Assembly (NCBI RefSeq): GCF_013299165.1
Contig: NZ_JAAFKD010000004.1
Coordinates: forward strand, 62,001 to 126,000
Length of the DNA stretch: 64,000 nucleotides
Reading direction: 5' to 3'
Source: Microcoleus sp. bin38.metabat.b11b12b14.051
GTDB taxonomy: Bacteria; Cyanobacteriota; Cyanobacteriia; Cyanobacteriales; Microcoleaceae
The notes below the pieces were generated by a model. That model made no database searches and was not told the origin of the DNA. It saw only the letters and a program-made list of their open reading frames with translations. A program made the translations under genes and the position numbers. Position 1 is the stretch's first letter; every line of letters starts with the position of its first letter. Positions 54,196-64,000 of this stretch are shown piece by piece.

Positions 54196-54843
54196 TCAAG
54201 CCTTTTTGCTTTCCAGGGCCCAGCGAGCTAGCTCTGTCCGGTTGTGCAGACCTGTTTTGCCCAGCATATTGCTAACGTGGCTCTCTATAGTGCGCTGGCT
54301 GACATTCATCACGTCTGCGATCTGGCGGTTTGCCATACCCTGCGCTAGCAACTGTACCACCTTTAACTCAGTGGGAGTCAATTCGACATTGCGGCGCGCC
54401 TTAATTTTCGGGCCGCTCTCAATACCTGGATTTGAGTGACGAATCAAGCGGGACGCTGCTTTCAGAGAAGATTCTACTTGGGCTACCAGTTCTTCGGGTT
54501 CAAAAGGTTTAACTATATAAACATCAGCTCCAGTGCTCAACCCTTTTACTCGATCGGAACTTTGACCTTTGGCGGACAAGAAAAGAACCGGAATCCAACT
54601 CGTGCGCGGGTCTTCCCTGATGTGTTTGACTAAAGTGTACCCGTCCATTTCCGGCATCATCACATCACAGATGATCAAATCGGGGACTTCTTGTTCGAGT
54701 TTTTCTAGAGCGTGTCTGCCGTTTTCTGCTGTGATGACGTTGTAGCCCCGAAACTCTAAGTAATCCTTGACTAGCAAGATCAAGTTCGGGTCGTCGTCAA
54801 CCAGCATCAGCCGTTTTTGCTCTCCTGAATTATTGTCCTTCAT
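54196..54843 (-). CDS. NarL/FixJ-type response regulator
   Basis: A receiver domain (about 13-125) has the acidic pair in MLVDDDPN, the phosphoacceptor Asp in LIICDVMMPEMDGY, Thr/Ser in FLSAKG and the Lys in YIVKPFEP. A LuxR-type HTH (about 150-212: LTPTELKVVQLLAQGMANRQIADVM) binds DNA. No kinase gene is adjacent. ATG 54843 is favoured by a GGGAAG ribosome binding site 4 bases upstream; an upstream ATG at 54870 is possible. The target genes are unknown. Confidence 0.92.
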   Translation of the reverse strand: MKDNNSGEQKRLMLVDDDPNLILLVKDYLEFRGYNVITAENGRHALEKLEQEVPDLIICDVMMPEMDGYTLVKHIREDPRTSWIPVLFLSAKGQSSDRVKGLSTGADVYIVKPFEPEELVAQVESSLKAASRLIRHSNPGIESGPKIKARRNVELTPTELKVVQLLAQGMANRQIADVMNVSQRTIESHVSNMLGKTGLHNRTELARWALESKKA

Positions 54844-54870
54844 GTTTCTTCCCGCTAGAGTATCCCGCAC

Positions 54871-55492
54871 AATTCCTTGTTTTTCACTCCTGTTTTTTCC
54901 GTCAGTCCAGTGTCAGCCCGGTTGGTTGGGAGTTGAGGACGGCGGTGGGGTGAAGGGATGGCGGTGAGGGGAAAGCGGGGCGGGTGTTACCGCTTCCCAA
55001 CCAGTGTTCGATGCCCGTTTGTGAATGTCTTGCGACCTGGAACGGAGCCAAAACCTGTAATGGACGATCGCCTGTCACGATCGGCCTTGATTGATGGAAG
55101 ACTCACGCTCCCGAGCCCAAGTTAAATATTTAATCTCGATCGGTTCAATTGCAAGTTGATGCCCCGGTTTTAAATGATACTTCTGATATAGAGAAATTTA
55201 AGCAGGCTCCCTACTTACGTATTTAACTATTTCTAGTGTAGTTTGGCAAACTGCCGGATGTCTGCTACTGAGAAACTTTTCGGTAAACTCTCGCCAGATC
55301 GCGATCGAACTGCTTCGATACACCTCCTAAAAAAAACACACAGCGACAAGCAAGACTACCAGAAACAGGCAGGAGAGTACAGTTGTTCGATCGAACCACA
55401 GGTGCGATCGCCCAACGCGCTCACGCTCTCTACTTTACCGTCTTAAACCTAACACCTTACTTATCCTGCTGTGCTTTTTCACCGCGCTATAG
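54871..55492. other. Intergenic region without a recognised gene
   Basis: Upstream of the response regulator and downstream of the ferredoxin gene on minus. It contains a G-rich low-complexity patch near 54925-54985 and HIP1 sites (GATCGCGATCG near 55300). A frame at 55243-55446 resembles nothing known. Confidence 0.5.
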
Positions 55493-55942
55493 TTAAATAT
55501 CTGCTTTCGCCTCAGCAGGCTCCGGCAAAGGATGAGTTAAAAAAGCGTATTCTTCAACCACCTCCTGGCCGATCAGATGTTCTTGAATAATTCTCTCGAT
55601 GACGGGGGGCGTAACATCGCGGTACCACACTCCGTCTGGGTAGACTACCATAATAGGGCCCGACGCGCACACTCGCAGGCAGTTAGCTTTAGTCCGAAAA
55701 ATGCAAGTTGGCCGATCGGCTTTTGGCTTGTCCAACCCCAATTCTTGCAAGCGTTTTTTTAAGTAATTCCAAGCCACCAGACTGCTTTCTCGATCGCAAC
55801 ACTTGGGCACGGTTTGGTCGGCACAGATAAAAATATGTCGCTCGATTCGATCTATTCCCAGGCTTTGAACGCAAGCGCTCAAGCCTTGGCTGCAAGATTC
55901 ATCGTTGTTATTTTCAGATTTATTTTCAAACATTTTATTCAT
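55493..55942 (-). CDS. Thioredoxin-like [2Fe-2S] ferredoxin domain protein
   Basis: A 149-residue protein whose core (about 36-115) is of the (2Fe-2S) thioredoxin-like ferredoxin type: [51 protein letters not shown]. The four ligand cysteines would come from CADQTVPKC and CLRVC. Such proteins transfer electrons or sense iron in the cytosol. The first 35 residues are variable and acidic. The second Met (55933) is an alternative start. Confidence 0.85.
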   Translation of the reverse strand: MNKMFENKSENNNDESCSQGLSACVQSLGIDRIERHIFICADQTVPKCCDRESSLVAWNYLKKRLQELGLDKPKADRPTCIFRTKANCLRVCASGPIMVVYPDGVWYRDVTPPVIERIIQEHLIGQEVVEEYAFLTHPLPEPAEAKADI

Positions 55943-55976
55943 TCGTTAACAATAATTAATTAGCGATCGAAACTCA

Positions 55977-56098
55977 TCACCCCTCTCCCCCTCTCCCCCT
56001 CTCTCCCAATCTCTCCCAATCTCTCCCAATCTCCCCCTATCTCCCCTAATCTCCTCCAATCTCCCAACTGTCAACTGTCAACTGTCAACTGTCAACTG
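55977..56098 (+). repeat. CTCTCCC low-complexity tract and TGTCAAC heptamers
   Basis: Repeated CCCCTCTC and CAATCTCTCC units change into CAATCTCC units and finally about five TGTCAAC heptamers (56064-56099). This fills most of the gap upstream of groES. Confidence 0.75.
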
Positions 56099-56169
56099 TT
56101 GAACCCTCATCCTCGGTTCGGGAACCCGTACAGACAGATAAGTTGCGATCGCCCCTTACTAAAGCTAAA

Positions 56170-56196
56170 TTAGCACTCAGGAGTCGAGAGTGCTAA
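56170..56196 (+). promoter_or_regulatory. CIRCE operator (HrcA binding site) of groESL
   Basis: TTAGCACTC and GAGTGCTAA are separated by exactly 9 bases, a perfect match to the CIRCE element bound by the HrcA repressor. It lies 85 bases upstream of the groES start and implies heat-inducible expression. Confidence 0.96.
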
Positions 56197-56281
56197 TATG
56201 TCAGTGTAAGCAGTCAGCCGTTGCTTTCATCGCGACCACTGACGGCTAACTGACTAGGATCTGTAATCTGGAGATTTATTT

Positions 56282-56593
56282 ATGGCAGCAGTATCACTGA
56301 GTGTTTCTACCGTTAAACCGCTAGGCGAGCGCGTGTTCGTAAAAGTAAGCGCTAGCGAAGAAAAAACCGCCGGCGGCATCCTTCTACCCGACACAGCTAA
56401 GGAAAAGCCCCAAGTAGGTGAAGTCGCGGCCGTGGGCCCCGGCAAGCGCAACGACGACGGCAAGCGCGTTGAAATGGAAGTCAAAGTCGGCGACAAAGTT
56501 CTCTACTCGAAGTATGCCGGTACCGACATCAAACTCGGCACCGATGAATACGTCTTGTTAGCCGAAAAAGATATTCTGGCGATCGTCAACTAA
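56282..56593 (+). CDS. groES: Co-chaperonin GroES
   Basis: The 10-kDa lid of the GroEL folding chamber in the cytosol (103 aa). Blocks: [12 protein letters not shown], the mobile loop [42 protein letters not shown] and [12 protein letters not shown]. It is first in an operon with groEL, behind a CIRCE operator. Confidence 0.98.
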   Translation: MAAVSLSVSTVKPLGERVFVKVSASEEKTAGGILLPDTAKEKPQVGEVAAVGPGKRNDDGKRVEMEVKVGDKVLYSKYAGTDIKLGTDEYVLLAEKDILAIVN

Positions 56594-56597
56594 TTAA

Positions 56598-56633
56598 TCA
56601 TTAGTCATTAGTCATTAGTCATCAGTCATTAGT
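56598..56633 (+). repeat. Tandem heptamer GTCATTA
   Basis: About five copies between groES and groEL, so the heptamer array is transcribed as part of the operon spacer. Confidence 0.75.
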
Positions 56634-56678
56634 TCGATCGCGAGCAACGCAAAAAAACTAATGACAAAGGACAAATGA

Positions 56679-58367
<1,689 letters not shown>

Positions 58368-58389
58368 TCGATAGTCGATCGTTCTTGTG

Positions 58390-58420
58390 GGGCGGGCTTT
58401 AGGGCCCGCCCTGTTATTTT
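58390..58420 (+). terminator. Rho-independent terminator after groEL
   Basis: A GGGCGGGC / GCCCGCCC 8-bp stem with a 6-base loop is followed by TGTTATTTT, 22 bases after the groEL stop. Confidence 0.8.
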
Positions 58421-58566
58421 GGTAACGGTTCTTAGCATAGGCATAACTTTAACAGCGAGATTAACTAAACGCTCAATCTATACCCCTCCATTCCTTTTAT
58501 TCAAAACGCGGTCATACCCAAGGGCCTAATACTGCGTTGATGTTAAAACTCGCGAGGAATGTTAAT

Positions 58567-58929
58567 ATGGCTAAAACAACTGTTTCCTTTTATCGACAGG
58601 GGAATGCTAGCTCACCTAGAATGGATCATGTCAGACCCAATAAAGATATTACCGTTTATGAACAGCAAGGTGAATTATGGGTTAAGCTTAATTTAGAAGC
58701 AGAAAGCTTGCCAGGAGGAATGTCTCGATCGGAAGGAATATCAACTTTTGAGACTCCAGGCTCAGGAAAAAATTGGTGGAGATTAGACCTCGGCAGTGAG
58801 ATTCCACCAGAACTGGAATTAGTGAATGACCGTGCCGGTCATTGGTTATTCCAGCCAAGCAGACCCATGCTTCTAGAGCAATACAAAAAGGCACTTCAAC
58901 TTATAGGGACATTGTTCAAACTAGAATAA
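58567..58929 (+). CDS. Candidate Tse2-type ADP-ribosyltransferase toxin
   Basis: A 120-residue protein. The central and C-terminal blocks GISTFETPGSGKNWWRL, GSEIPPELELVNDRAGHW and SRPMLLEQYKKALQLI fit the pattern I know from Tse2-family toxins (fold related to ADP-ribosyltransferases). The N-terminal YRQG matches their Arg-containing first motif. There is no signal peptide. Start at ATG 58567, with GAGG 10 bases before it; an earlier ATG lies at 58540. A 14-bp hairpin follows the stop. A small gene with an antitoxin-like C-terminus lies 177 bases downstream. The assignment is by motif only. Confidence 0.55.
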   Translation: MAKTTVSFYRQGNASSPRMDHVRPNKDITVYEQQGELWVKLNLEAESLPGGMSRSEGISTFETPGSGKNWWRLDLGSEIPPELELVNDRAGHWLFQPSRPMLLEQYKKALQLIGTLFKLE

Positions 58930-58936
58930 GTTGGTA

Positions 58937-58970
58937 GTAGGTTGGGTTTCGCTAGGGAAACCCAACCTAC
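58937..58970. terminator. 14-bp palindrome after the candidate toxin gene
   Basis: GTAGGTTGGGTTTC and its exact reverse complement are separated by 6 bases, 7 bases after the stop codon. The sequence is of the kind scattered in cyanobacterial genomes, so it is both a repeat and a likely transcript end. Confidence 0.6.
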
Positions 58971-59106
58971 TAATATAATTAATACTACCTGGGATTATTT
59001 TTTAGATCGTGTTACCTGAATTATTAAAAAAATCGTCTGGGTTTTGGGCGTTTTTAGTTAAAGTTGGGCGAGTAAGTATTTATTTATTGGTGGCAAGGTA
59101 ACTAAC

Positions 59107-59487
59107 ATGAATCTATCATTTAAAGATTTAAGGTTTATTATAGAAGCCATTGAGCATCAAATCAATGCCTATCAAGAACGTCTGCAAGTCATTGAAGATG
59201 TAGATGAGGATGAAGATGAGGCTGCCGATCTAGGCAACGATATTAAGTTTTTAGAGCTTCTATGCAGAGACATAACAAAAACTTTAGATCAGAACAGTTC
59301 AGTCAGGCATTTAAGTTCTCATGACAATCTTTCGCTAGATGCGAATGATACATCTTCCGAAAATTCAAAAGACTTATCTTTTCAAGCATTAGTGAAATTA
59401 TCACTCAAATTATCAGTGAGTGAGCGATTGTTCCTGATAGATGCAATTACCGCATCTGTGCGTCAGGAATTGACAATGAGCCAATAA
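59107..59487 (+). CDS. Hypothetical acidic protein, possible antitoxin partner
   Basis: A 126-residue soluble protein. The first half is helical with a strong acidic run (EDVDEDEDEAADLGND, about 34-49). The second half ends LSVSERLFLIDAITASV, similar in pattern to the helix found in several small antitoxin-like proteins. I do not recognise a family. It follows the candidate Tse2 gene and precedes the GST fragment by 28 bases. A role as antitoxin is inferred from position only. Confidence 0.5.
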   Translation: MNLSFKDLRFIIEAIEHQINAYQERLQVIEDVDEDEDEAADLGNDIKFLELLCRDITKTLDQNSSVRHLSSHDNLSLDANDTSSENSKDLSFQALVKLSLKLSVSERLFLIDAITASVRQELTMSQ

Positions 59488-59515
59488 TTATCCGAATTAT
59501 TAAGAGGTCAGGCCA

Positions 59516-59993
59516 ATGTCAACCACCATCACAATTAGCCCCAGTGAAATTCGGCAGATATTTCAGCCCCGCACGCCCAGCGCTTCACGGTTGTGGGAAC
59601 TGGCTCAAAAAGCAAACACTTTAGCTGTAATAATTGAAAGTCCTTGGGAAAAAATTCCTGATGAAACGCGAGAATTACTTAAAACATTTGCCTATACTCT
59701 AATTGAACCGCCTCAAGGAATTACTGTGCTGAAATTTTTTGAGGGTTTGTTGGACGATTCACGCCCTTTTTTCGGTAGCAGCGATTTGACTTTAGCTGAT
59801 TGCGTTGCTGGAACTGTTGTGCCTTCGATGTCTTGGGTTGGTGTTCACGCGAGAGGGTTATCCTAAAATTAAAGCTTGGTGCGATCGACTCCTAGCCCGT
59901 CCCTCATGGCAGCAAACCCAAGTAACCGAGGCAGAAATGGCAGCTTTCGCATCAAGGAGACAAAAATTTCTCGCACAAGCTGAAGTCTCATGA
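59516..59993 (+). pseudogene. Glutathione S-transferase C-terminal domain, frameshifted
   Basis: The frame from 59516 encodes part of a GST helical domain (LLKTFAYTLIEPPQG, SRPFFGSSDLTLADCVAGTVV) and ends at 59866 with an atypical tail. The next frame (from about 59820) continues YPKIKAWCDRLLARPSWQQ, the expected end of the domain, to a stop at 59993. One surplus base near 59815-59855 explains both. The N-terminal thioredoxin-like domain that binds glutathione is also absent, so this is a decayed remnant. The stop overlaps the next ATG as ATGA. Confidence 0.7.
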
Positions 59994-60418
59994 ATAAATC
60001 TACTCTGGCTCGATCGCTCTTTTTTCTAGCTGTGTTCGCCTGCATCCAAATTCCGATTGTAGCACTGGCGCAGCCTGCAAGTCGATCGGGCTACGAAACA
60101 ATTAACGCCAAGCAGTTCATTGCCGATCGCAAAATCAACGTTTCCAACCCCAAAGATATCGCAGCCAAACTCTTTAGCCGCGACACAGAATCTGAAGGTC
60201 GAAAAAGCGACCAAATTTCAGTCGAATATCCCACGCGAGACACCGCCGTAATTGTTCAAACGGTCATCGGTTTAGCTGACGATTCTGTGGCCGGAATGCG
60301 ACATCGCATCGAGCTAAAACTCACGCAAAATAAATGGGAAATTGTCTGGATTGGCCGACAATCGCAATGTCAACCAAATCGCGGACACCAAAATTGGGCA
60401 AGCGGGCGCTGTGTGTAA
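59990..60418 (+). CDS. Secreted hypothetical protein
   Basis: A 142-residue protein. A signal peptide (MNKSTLARSLFFLAVFACIQIPIVALAQ) precedes a small domain with two Cys near the C-terminus (SQCQPNRGHQNWASGRC) that could form a disulfide. Segments VEYPTRDTAVIVQTVIGLADDSV and WEIVWIGRQ suggest a beta-rich fold. No family recognised. It is probably periplasmic. A palindrome-family repeat starts 5 bases after its stop. Confidence 0.7.
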   Translation: MNKSTLARSLFFLAVFACIQIPIVALAQPASRSGYETINAKQFIADRKINVSNPKDIAAKLFSRDTESEGRKSDQISVEYPTRDTAVIVQTVIGLADDSVAGMRHRIELKLTQNKWEIVWIGRQSQCQPNRGHQNWASGRCV

Positions 60419-60423
60419 AATTA

Positions 60424-60483
60424 GGTTTGTAGTGAGGACTTTAGTCCTTCTTAAATGCGGACTAAAGTCCTCACTACGAACCA
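60424..60483. repeat. GGACTTTAGTCC-family palindrome
   Basis: Left arm GGTTTGTAGTGAGGACTTTA and right arm TAAAGTCCTCACTACGAACC flank a CTTCTTAAATGC spacer. It starts 5 bases after the upstream stop codon. Confidence 0.9.
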
Positions 60484-60601
60484 CATTTGATAGCACAACC
60501 ATATCAAGGAACGCGGGAACAAGCACTAGCTTCAAATTCTGGCGTAGCCTCGGCCCCTCCACAGCCTCTTGGGCGGGGCGGGCGATCGTACTGTATTTAA
60601 T

Positions 60602-60676
60602 TGGTTTGTAGTAAGGACTTTAGTCATAATTGACTTAAAGCCGATTGAGAGGACTGAAGTTCTCACTACAAACCGA
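60602..60676. repeat. GGACTTTAGTCC-family palindrome, degenerate
   Basis: Left arm GGTTTGTAGTAAGGACTTTA and right arm GAAGTTCTCACTACAAACC flank a longer spacer. It ends 15 bases from the stop codon of the minus-strand SH3 protein gene. Confidence 0.8.
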
Positions 60677-60690
60677 TCAAACTTCTTAGT

Positions 60691-61644
60691 TTACTTGCAC
60701 ATGATCAAGTTTCCAGCCGAGATGAATCCGGGTACAGGGGCTGAAATCTCAACCCAATTGCGGTCTTCTCCATTCTTGTCTTTCACTAACTGGAAATTCG
60801 GCACAAGCGTCACTTGACCGTTAGCCGGTACGCCACCTTTAACCGCAGCAGTCTTTGAAGGCTCCGCGCGGATGGCTAGACCCTTCGGCGCTACGCGAGG
60901 TTCTACTTGGCGGCACAGGCTTACAGGGCCTGTTGCAGGCGCTGGCGCTGGTGCTGGCGCTGGTGCTGGTGCTGGTGTCGGTGCTGGTGCTGGTGCTGGT
61001 GTCGGTGCTGGTGTCGGTGCTGGTGTCGGTGCTGGTGTCGGTGCTGGTGCCGGTGTCGGTGCTGGTGCCGGTGCTGGTGCCGGTGCTGGTGTCGGTGCTG
61101 GTGCCGGTGTCGGTGCAGGACTTGGACGCGGCGTCGGTGCCGGTGTCGGTGCAGGTGCAGGTGCTGGTGCAGGTGCTGGTGCAGGTGCTGGTGCTGGTGC
61201 TGGTGCTGGACTTGGGGAAGGAGCTTGACTAATTGTGCACGAACCTAAATTAGCCTCGTTGTTGGGGTATCCGGTAGCTACATACCCCTTTACGGGAGCG
61301 GTAATTTGAATCCAGAGGCGGCCGTCGGAGGCTTTAACAGAAGTAGCGCCTTGGAACAGCGTTACCTGAGTATTCATTGCTACACCGCCAACTCTAGGGG
61401 ATTTGGGGTCTGGGTTCTGGCGAACCGTCAAACCTTCTTTGGGAGTGACTTTGCGGCAAAGGGTGTCAGCCTGGGCTATTTGAAAGGTGGCGCTATCTTC
61501 AAAGGAAATATTTTCAGCATCCTGACTGGTAGTGGATGTTGGTGGGGTGGCAACACCGATCGCAGTCGCCTGCAAACTTCCGGCTACGATCGCGATCGCG
61601 CCCAGCAATGCAGCGGGTTTGTTCCAGCTACTCAAATTTTTCAT
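60691..61644 (-). CDS. Secreted protein, two SH3-like domains joined by a Pro-Ala linker
   Basis: A signal peptide (about 1-30) is followed by a bacterial SH3-like domain (about 60-135: LCRKVTPKEGLTVRQNPDPKS, GRLWIQITAPVKGYVATGY), a linker of about 100 residues of alternating Pro-Ala/Thr (about 140-245) and a second SH3-like domain (247-317: LCRQVEPRVAPKGLAIRAEPS, NWVEISAPVPGFI). SH3-type domains often bind cell-wall peptides. The linker is a simple-sequence DNA tract (GCTGGTGCTGGTGC type), likely to vary in length. Probably periplasmic or cell-wall bound. Confidence 0.8.
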   Translation of the reverse strand: MKNLSSWNKPAALLGAIAIVAGSLQATAIGVATPPTSTTSQDAENISFEDSATFQIAQADTLCRKVTPKEGLTVRQNPDPKSPRVGGVAMNTQVTLFQGATSVKASDGRLWIQITAPVKGYVATGYPNNEANLGSCTISQAPSPSPAPAPAPAPAPAPAPAPAPAPTPAPTPRPSPAPTPAPAPTPAPAPAPAPAPTPAPAPTPAPTPAPTPAPTPAPAPAPTPAPAPAPAPAPAPATGPVSLCRQVEPRVAPKGLAIRAEPSKTAAVKGGVPANGQVTLVPNFQLVKDKNGEDRNWVEISAPVPGFISAGNLIMCK

Positions 61645-62396
61645 CCGTTCAACTCCTCAATCTAATCAAAACCATTATCTTTATTGCAGGTCAATATAGC
61701 AAAAAAATTGATTTGTCTTCCAGAAAATTCTGTAATTAACACAATACTGCGCGTAAGTCAATTTTTGTTTTATAAATTAATATTTTAGAGATTTAAGCGC
61801 GGAAAAATTAAGCTGCTGCGCCATTGATTCAGTTGACGGTTGACAGAAGAGCAAAGTTGAAGGGATGAGGGCTAGCTCTACCTGGAACCAAGAGGATTGG
61901 ACTCATCAATAGTCTGATTTTAATTTCTCGCTTACAGGGATTCGCTTGGTTCCAATTCTTTCTAGTAAATTGTTCGTTATCCTAGAGCGGGGGAAGCCGA
62001 GAGTCGGAGAGTCTAGAGTCAAACATCAAGAGTTTCAATCTTGCCAGAGGCGATCGCACCTTAATTAAAATTACCCCAAAGAGCGCAAATTGCTAGCATT
62101 AATTGAATTCCCCTAATCGCGGCTGCGGAGTCAATTGTTGAACCGCCAATAACAAATCTAAAATAAAGTGTTGAATCCCAAAATCTCGGCTGTGGAGTCA
62201 AATCTAAAATTTAAAATCGTTCGACTGAGCTAAGTCGAACTCTAAAATATAAAATAGACTCGCTTTCCTTGCTTCAATCTATCAAAAGACGGATTTTTTA
62301 TCAGAAGTCGTGACTGGATAAGCTCTATCTAGAGAATGGTTTAGCCGATCGCCCAAATCGAGTAGAAATAGGATGTAATCTCTCATATTGTATTCT
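61645..62396. other. Intergenic region without a recognised gene
   Basis: About 750 bases between divergent genes. A/T-rich with a GCGATCGC site near 62049 and TCTAAAAT-like units near 62155-62250. Nothing coding or RNA-like was recognised; promoters of both flanking genes should be here. Confidence 0.5.
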
Positions 62397-62843
62397 ATGA
62401 AACTGAATTATTTTACCAAACGGCTTTCGACTGTCGGGCGCTATCTAGCTGCAACTGTGCTTTGCGTGTCAGCGATGGCCTTTGTGTGGCAGGGTGCGTT
62501 TTTCTCGAACACCGCAGCAATAGCCTCTCCTGCTGTAAGCTCGATCGCAGCAGCAGATTTGGGAGATAAAGTTCAAGACAAAGCCAGCACAGATGCGGGA
62601 CGAGCCAAGAATTTCATCCGAGATACAGAAGAGAAGGTGAAGGAAACAGCTAAGAAAAATGCTGCTAAAGTCGATCGAGCATCAGAAGATGGTAGTGTAG
62701 TAGAGCGCAAAGCCAAGAAAGATGCAGCCACGATCGAGAAAAGAGCAGAGGAAGATTCAGCTCGCACTCAGAAAGCAGTAGATAACACAAAGAATGCTGT
62801 AGAGCGCGCTGTTGACGGCATCAAGGATGCCTTTAGCAAGTAG
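62397..62843 (+). CDS. Exported LEA/apolipoprotein-like helical protein
   Basis: After an N-terminal membrane or signal segment (about 15-45, ending near AIASPAV) the protein is one long charged amphipathic helix with an 11-residue-like rhythm of Lys/Glu/Ala (for example DTEEKVKETAKKNAAKV, EDSARTQKAVDNTKNAV). Such sequences resemble LEA or apolipoprotein-like stress proteins that are disordered until desiccation or membrane contact. 149 aa from ATG 62397. Function unproven. Confidence 0.7.
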   Translation: MKLNYFTKRLSTVGRYLAATVLCVSAMAFVWQGAFFSNTAAIASPAVSSIAAADLGDKVQDKASTDAGRAKNFIRDTEEKVKETAKKNAAKVDRASEDGSVVERKAKKDAATIEKRAEEDSARTQKAVDNTKNAVERAVDGIKDAFSK

Positions 62844-62887
62844 ACAAGAAATCAGATCGAGTTCCCTCGCTCCACCACCAAAAAACA

Positions 62888-63236
62888 GGTTCGTAGTAAG
62901 GACTTTAGTCCTTCTTAGAGGTTCGTAGTGAGGACTTTAGTCCTTCTTAGAGGTTCGTAGTAAGGACTTTAGTCCTTCTTAGAGGTTCGTAGTGAGGACT
63001 TTAGTCCTTCTTAGAGGTTCGTAGTGAAGACTTTAGTCCTTCTTAGAGGTTCGTAGTAAGGACTTTAGTCCTTCTTAAAGGTTCGTAGTAAGGACTTTAG
63101 TCCTTCTTAAAGGTTCGTAGTAAGGACTTTAGTCCTTCTTAGAGGTTCGTAGTAAGGACTTTAGTCCTTCTTAGAGGTTCGTAGTAAGGACTTTAGTCCT
63201 TCTTTCTTGCGGACTGAAGTCCTCACTACAAACCAA
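62888..63236. repeat. GGACTTTAGTCC-family array, ten units of about 32 bp
   Basis: Ten head-to-tail copies of GTTCGTAGTAAGGACTTTAG plus TCCTTCTTAGAG run from 62888. The final unit is followed by a single inverted arm (GGACTGAAGTCCTCACTACA). Each copy is itself a mini-palindrome (AAGGACTTTAGTCCTT). Copies differ by point changes and the units carry no separate spacers, so this is not a CRISPR array. It lies 44 bases after the LEA-like gene. The rest of 62844-63363 shows no gene. Confidence 0.92.
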
Positions 63237-63363
63237 TAAGATCGTTCAGTTGGCAGATGATACTCTGGTTTTTTCGCCTAATCTGAACGATCGCAAATGA
63301 TTATACTGAGCCAAATTGACAGCAAGCCACAGACTAATCGTAAAACAGATCGCCAAGAATTAC

Positions 63364-64000
<637 letters not shown>

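Noticed and set aside
60855..61248. Valine-, glycine- or cysteine-rich proteins on the plus strand
   Set aside because: They are antisense readings of the Pro-Ala linker tract of the SH3 protein, which has a signal peptide and two recognisable domains.
62888..63236. CRISPR array
   Set aside because: The units are contiguous with no unique spacers, each is a palindromic copy of a dispersed repeat, and no cas gene is present.

Overview
The window reads as chromosome of a filamentous, non-heterocystous cyanobacterium of the Oscillatoria/Microcoleus type. Evidence: many HIP1 octamers (GCGATCGC and its core CGATCG), a psbY photosystem II gene, cyanobacteria-typical families (DUF3531, DUF928, DUF2993, NYN/LabA-like, divergent SLH pair), GroES-GroEL behind a CIRCE operator, and very abundant short tandem heptamers and palindromic repeats between genes. 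No rRNA, tRNA, prophage or CRISPR array was recognised.

Layout. 0.1-9 kb: a very large PAS/GAF diguanylate cyclase with a possible bilin-binding GAF, then on the minus strand a TPR-rich GT41 (O-GlcNAc transferase-like) protein and a GT4 glycosyltransferase 3 bases apart. 9-18 kb: rpiA, an aldo/keto reductase, an exported Mn-type superoxide dismutase, rsmG, an ABC ATPase, a TPR protein plus DUF3531, a Nudix hydrolase, a small membrane protein and ychF. 18-28 kb: a proline-rich small ORF, an Orn/Lys/Arg decarboxylase-family enzyme carrying translated repeat DNA, cbiT, cdsA, a DUF2993 protein, an rluB-type pseudouridine synthase coupled to a RodZ-like gene, malQ and psbY. 28-33 kb: a ParA/MinD-like ATPase, a CHASE2 membrane protein, and an IS200/IS605-type element with a ribbon-helix-helix gene and a frameshifted tnpB. 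33-48 kb: two tandem DUF928 genes, a HAD hydrolase, a NurA-type nuclease, an ABC exporter, two tandem GNAT genes, a TPR protein, a phytase-like esterase, an alpha/beta hydrolase, a glycerophosphodiesterase and hisC. 48-56 kb: a decayed VapC-type toxin with its antitoxin, a methyltransferase, an SLH-only secreted protein, leuA, a LabA-like NYN gene, a NarL-type response regulator and a thioredoxin-like ferredoxin. 56-64 kb: groES-groL, a candidate Tse2-type toxin with a possible partner, a frameshifted GST fragment, secreted proteins, a LEA-like protein and the C-terminal part of pheS, which runs off the window.

Most genes are single housekeeping or sensory units. Clear gene pairs are GT41/GT4, rluB/rodZ-like (ATGA overlap), antitoxin/vapC and groES/groL. 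The most unusual signal is a palindromic repeat family (core GGACTTTAGTCC, outer arm GTTCGTAGTGA) found only from 36 kb onward. It sits mostly just downstream of stop codons, in places has been amplified into arrays, and at two loci is associated with duplicated 3' ends of the adjacent coding sequence.
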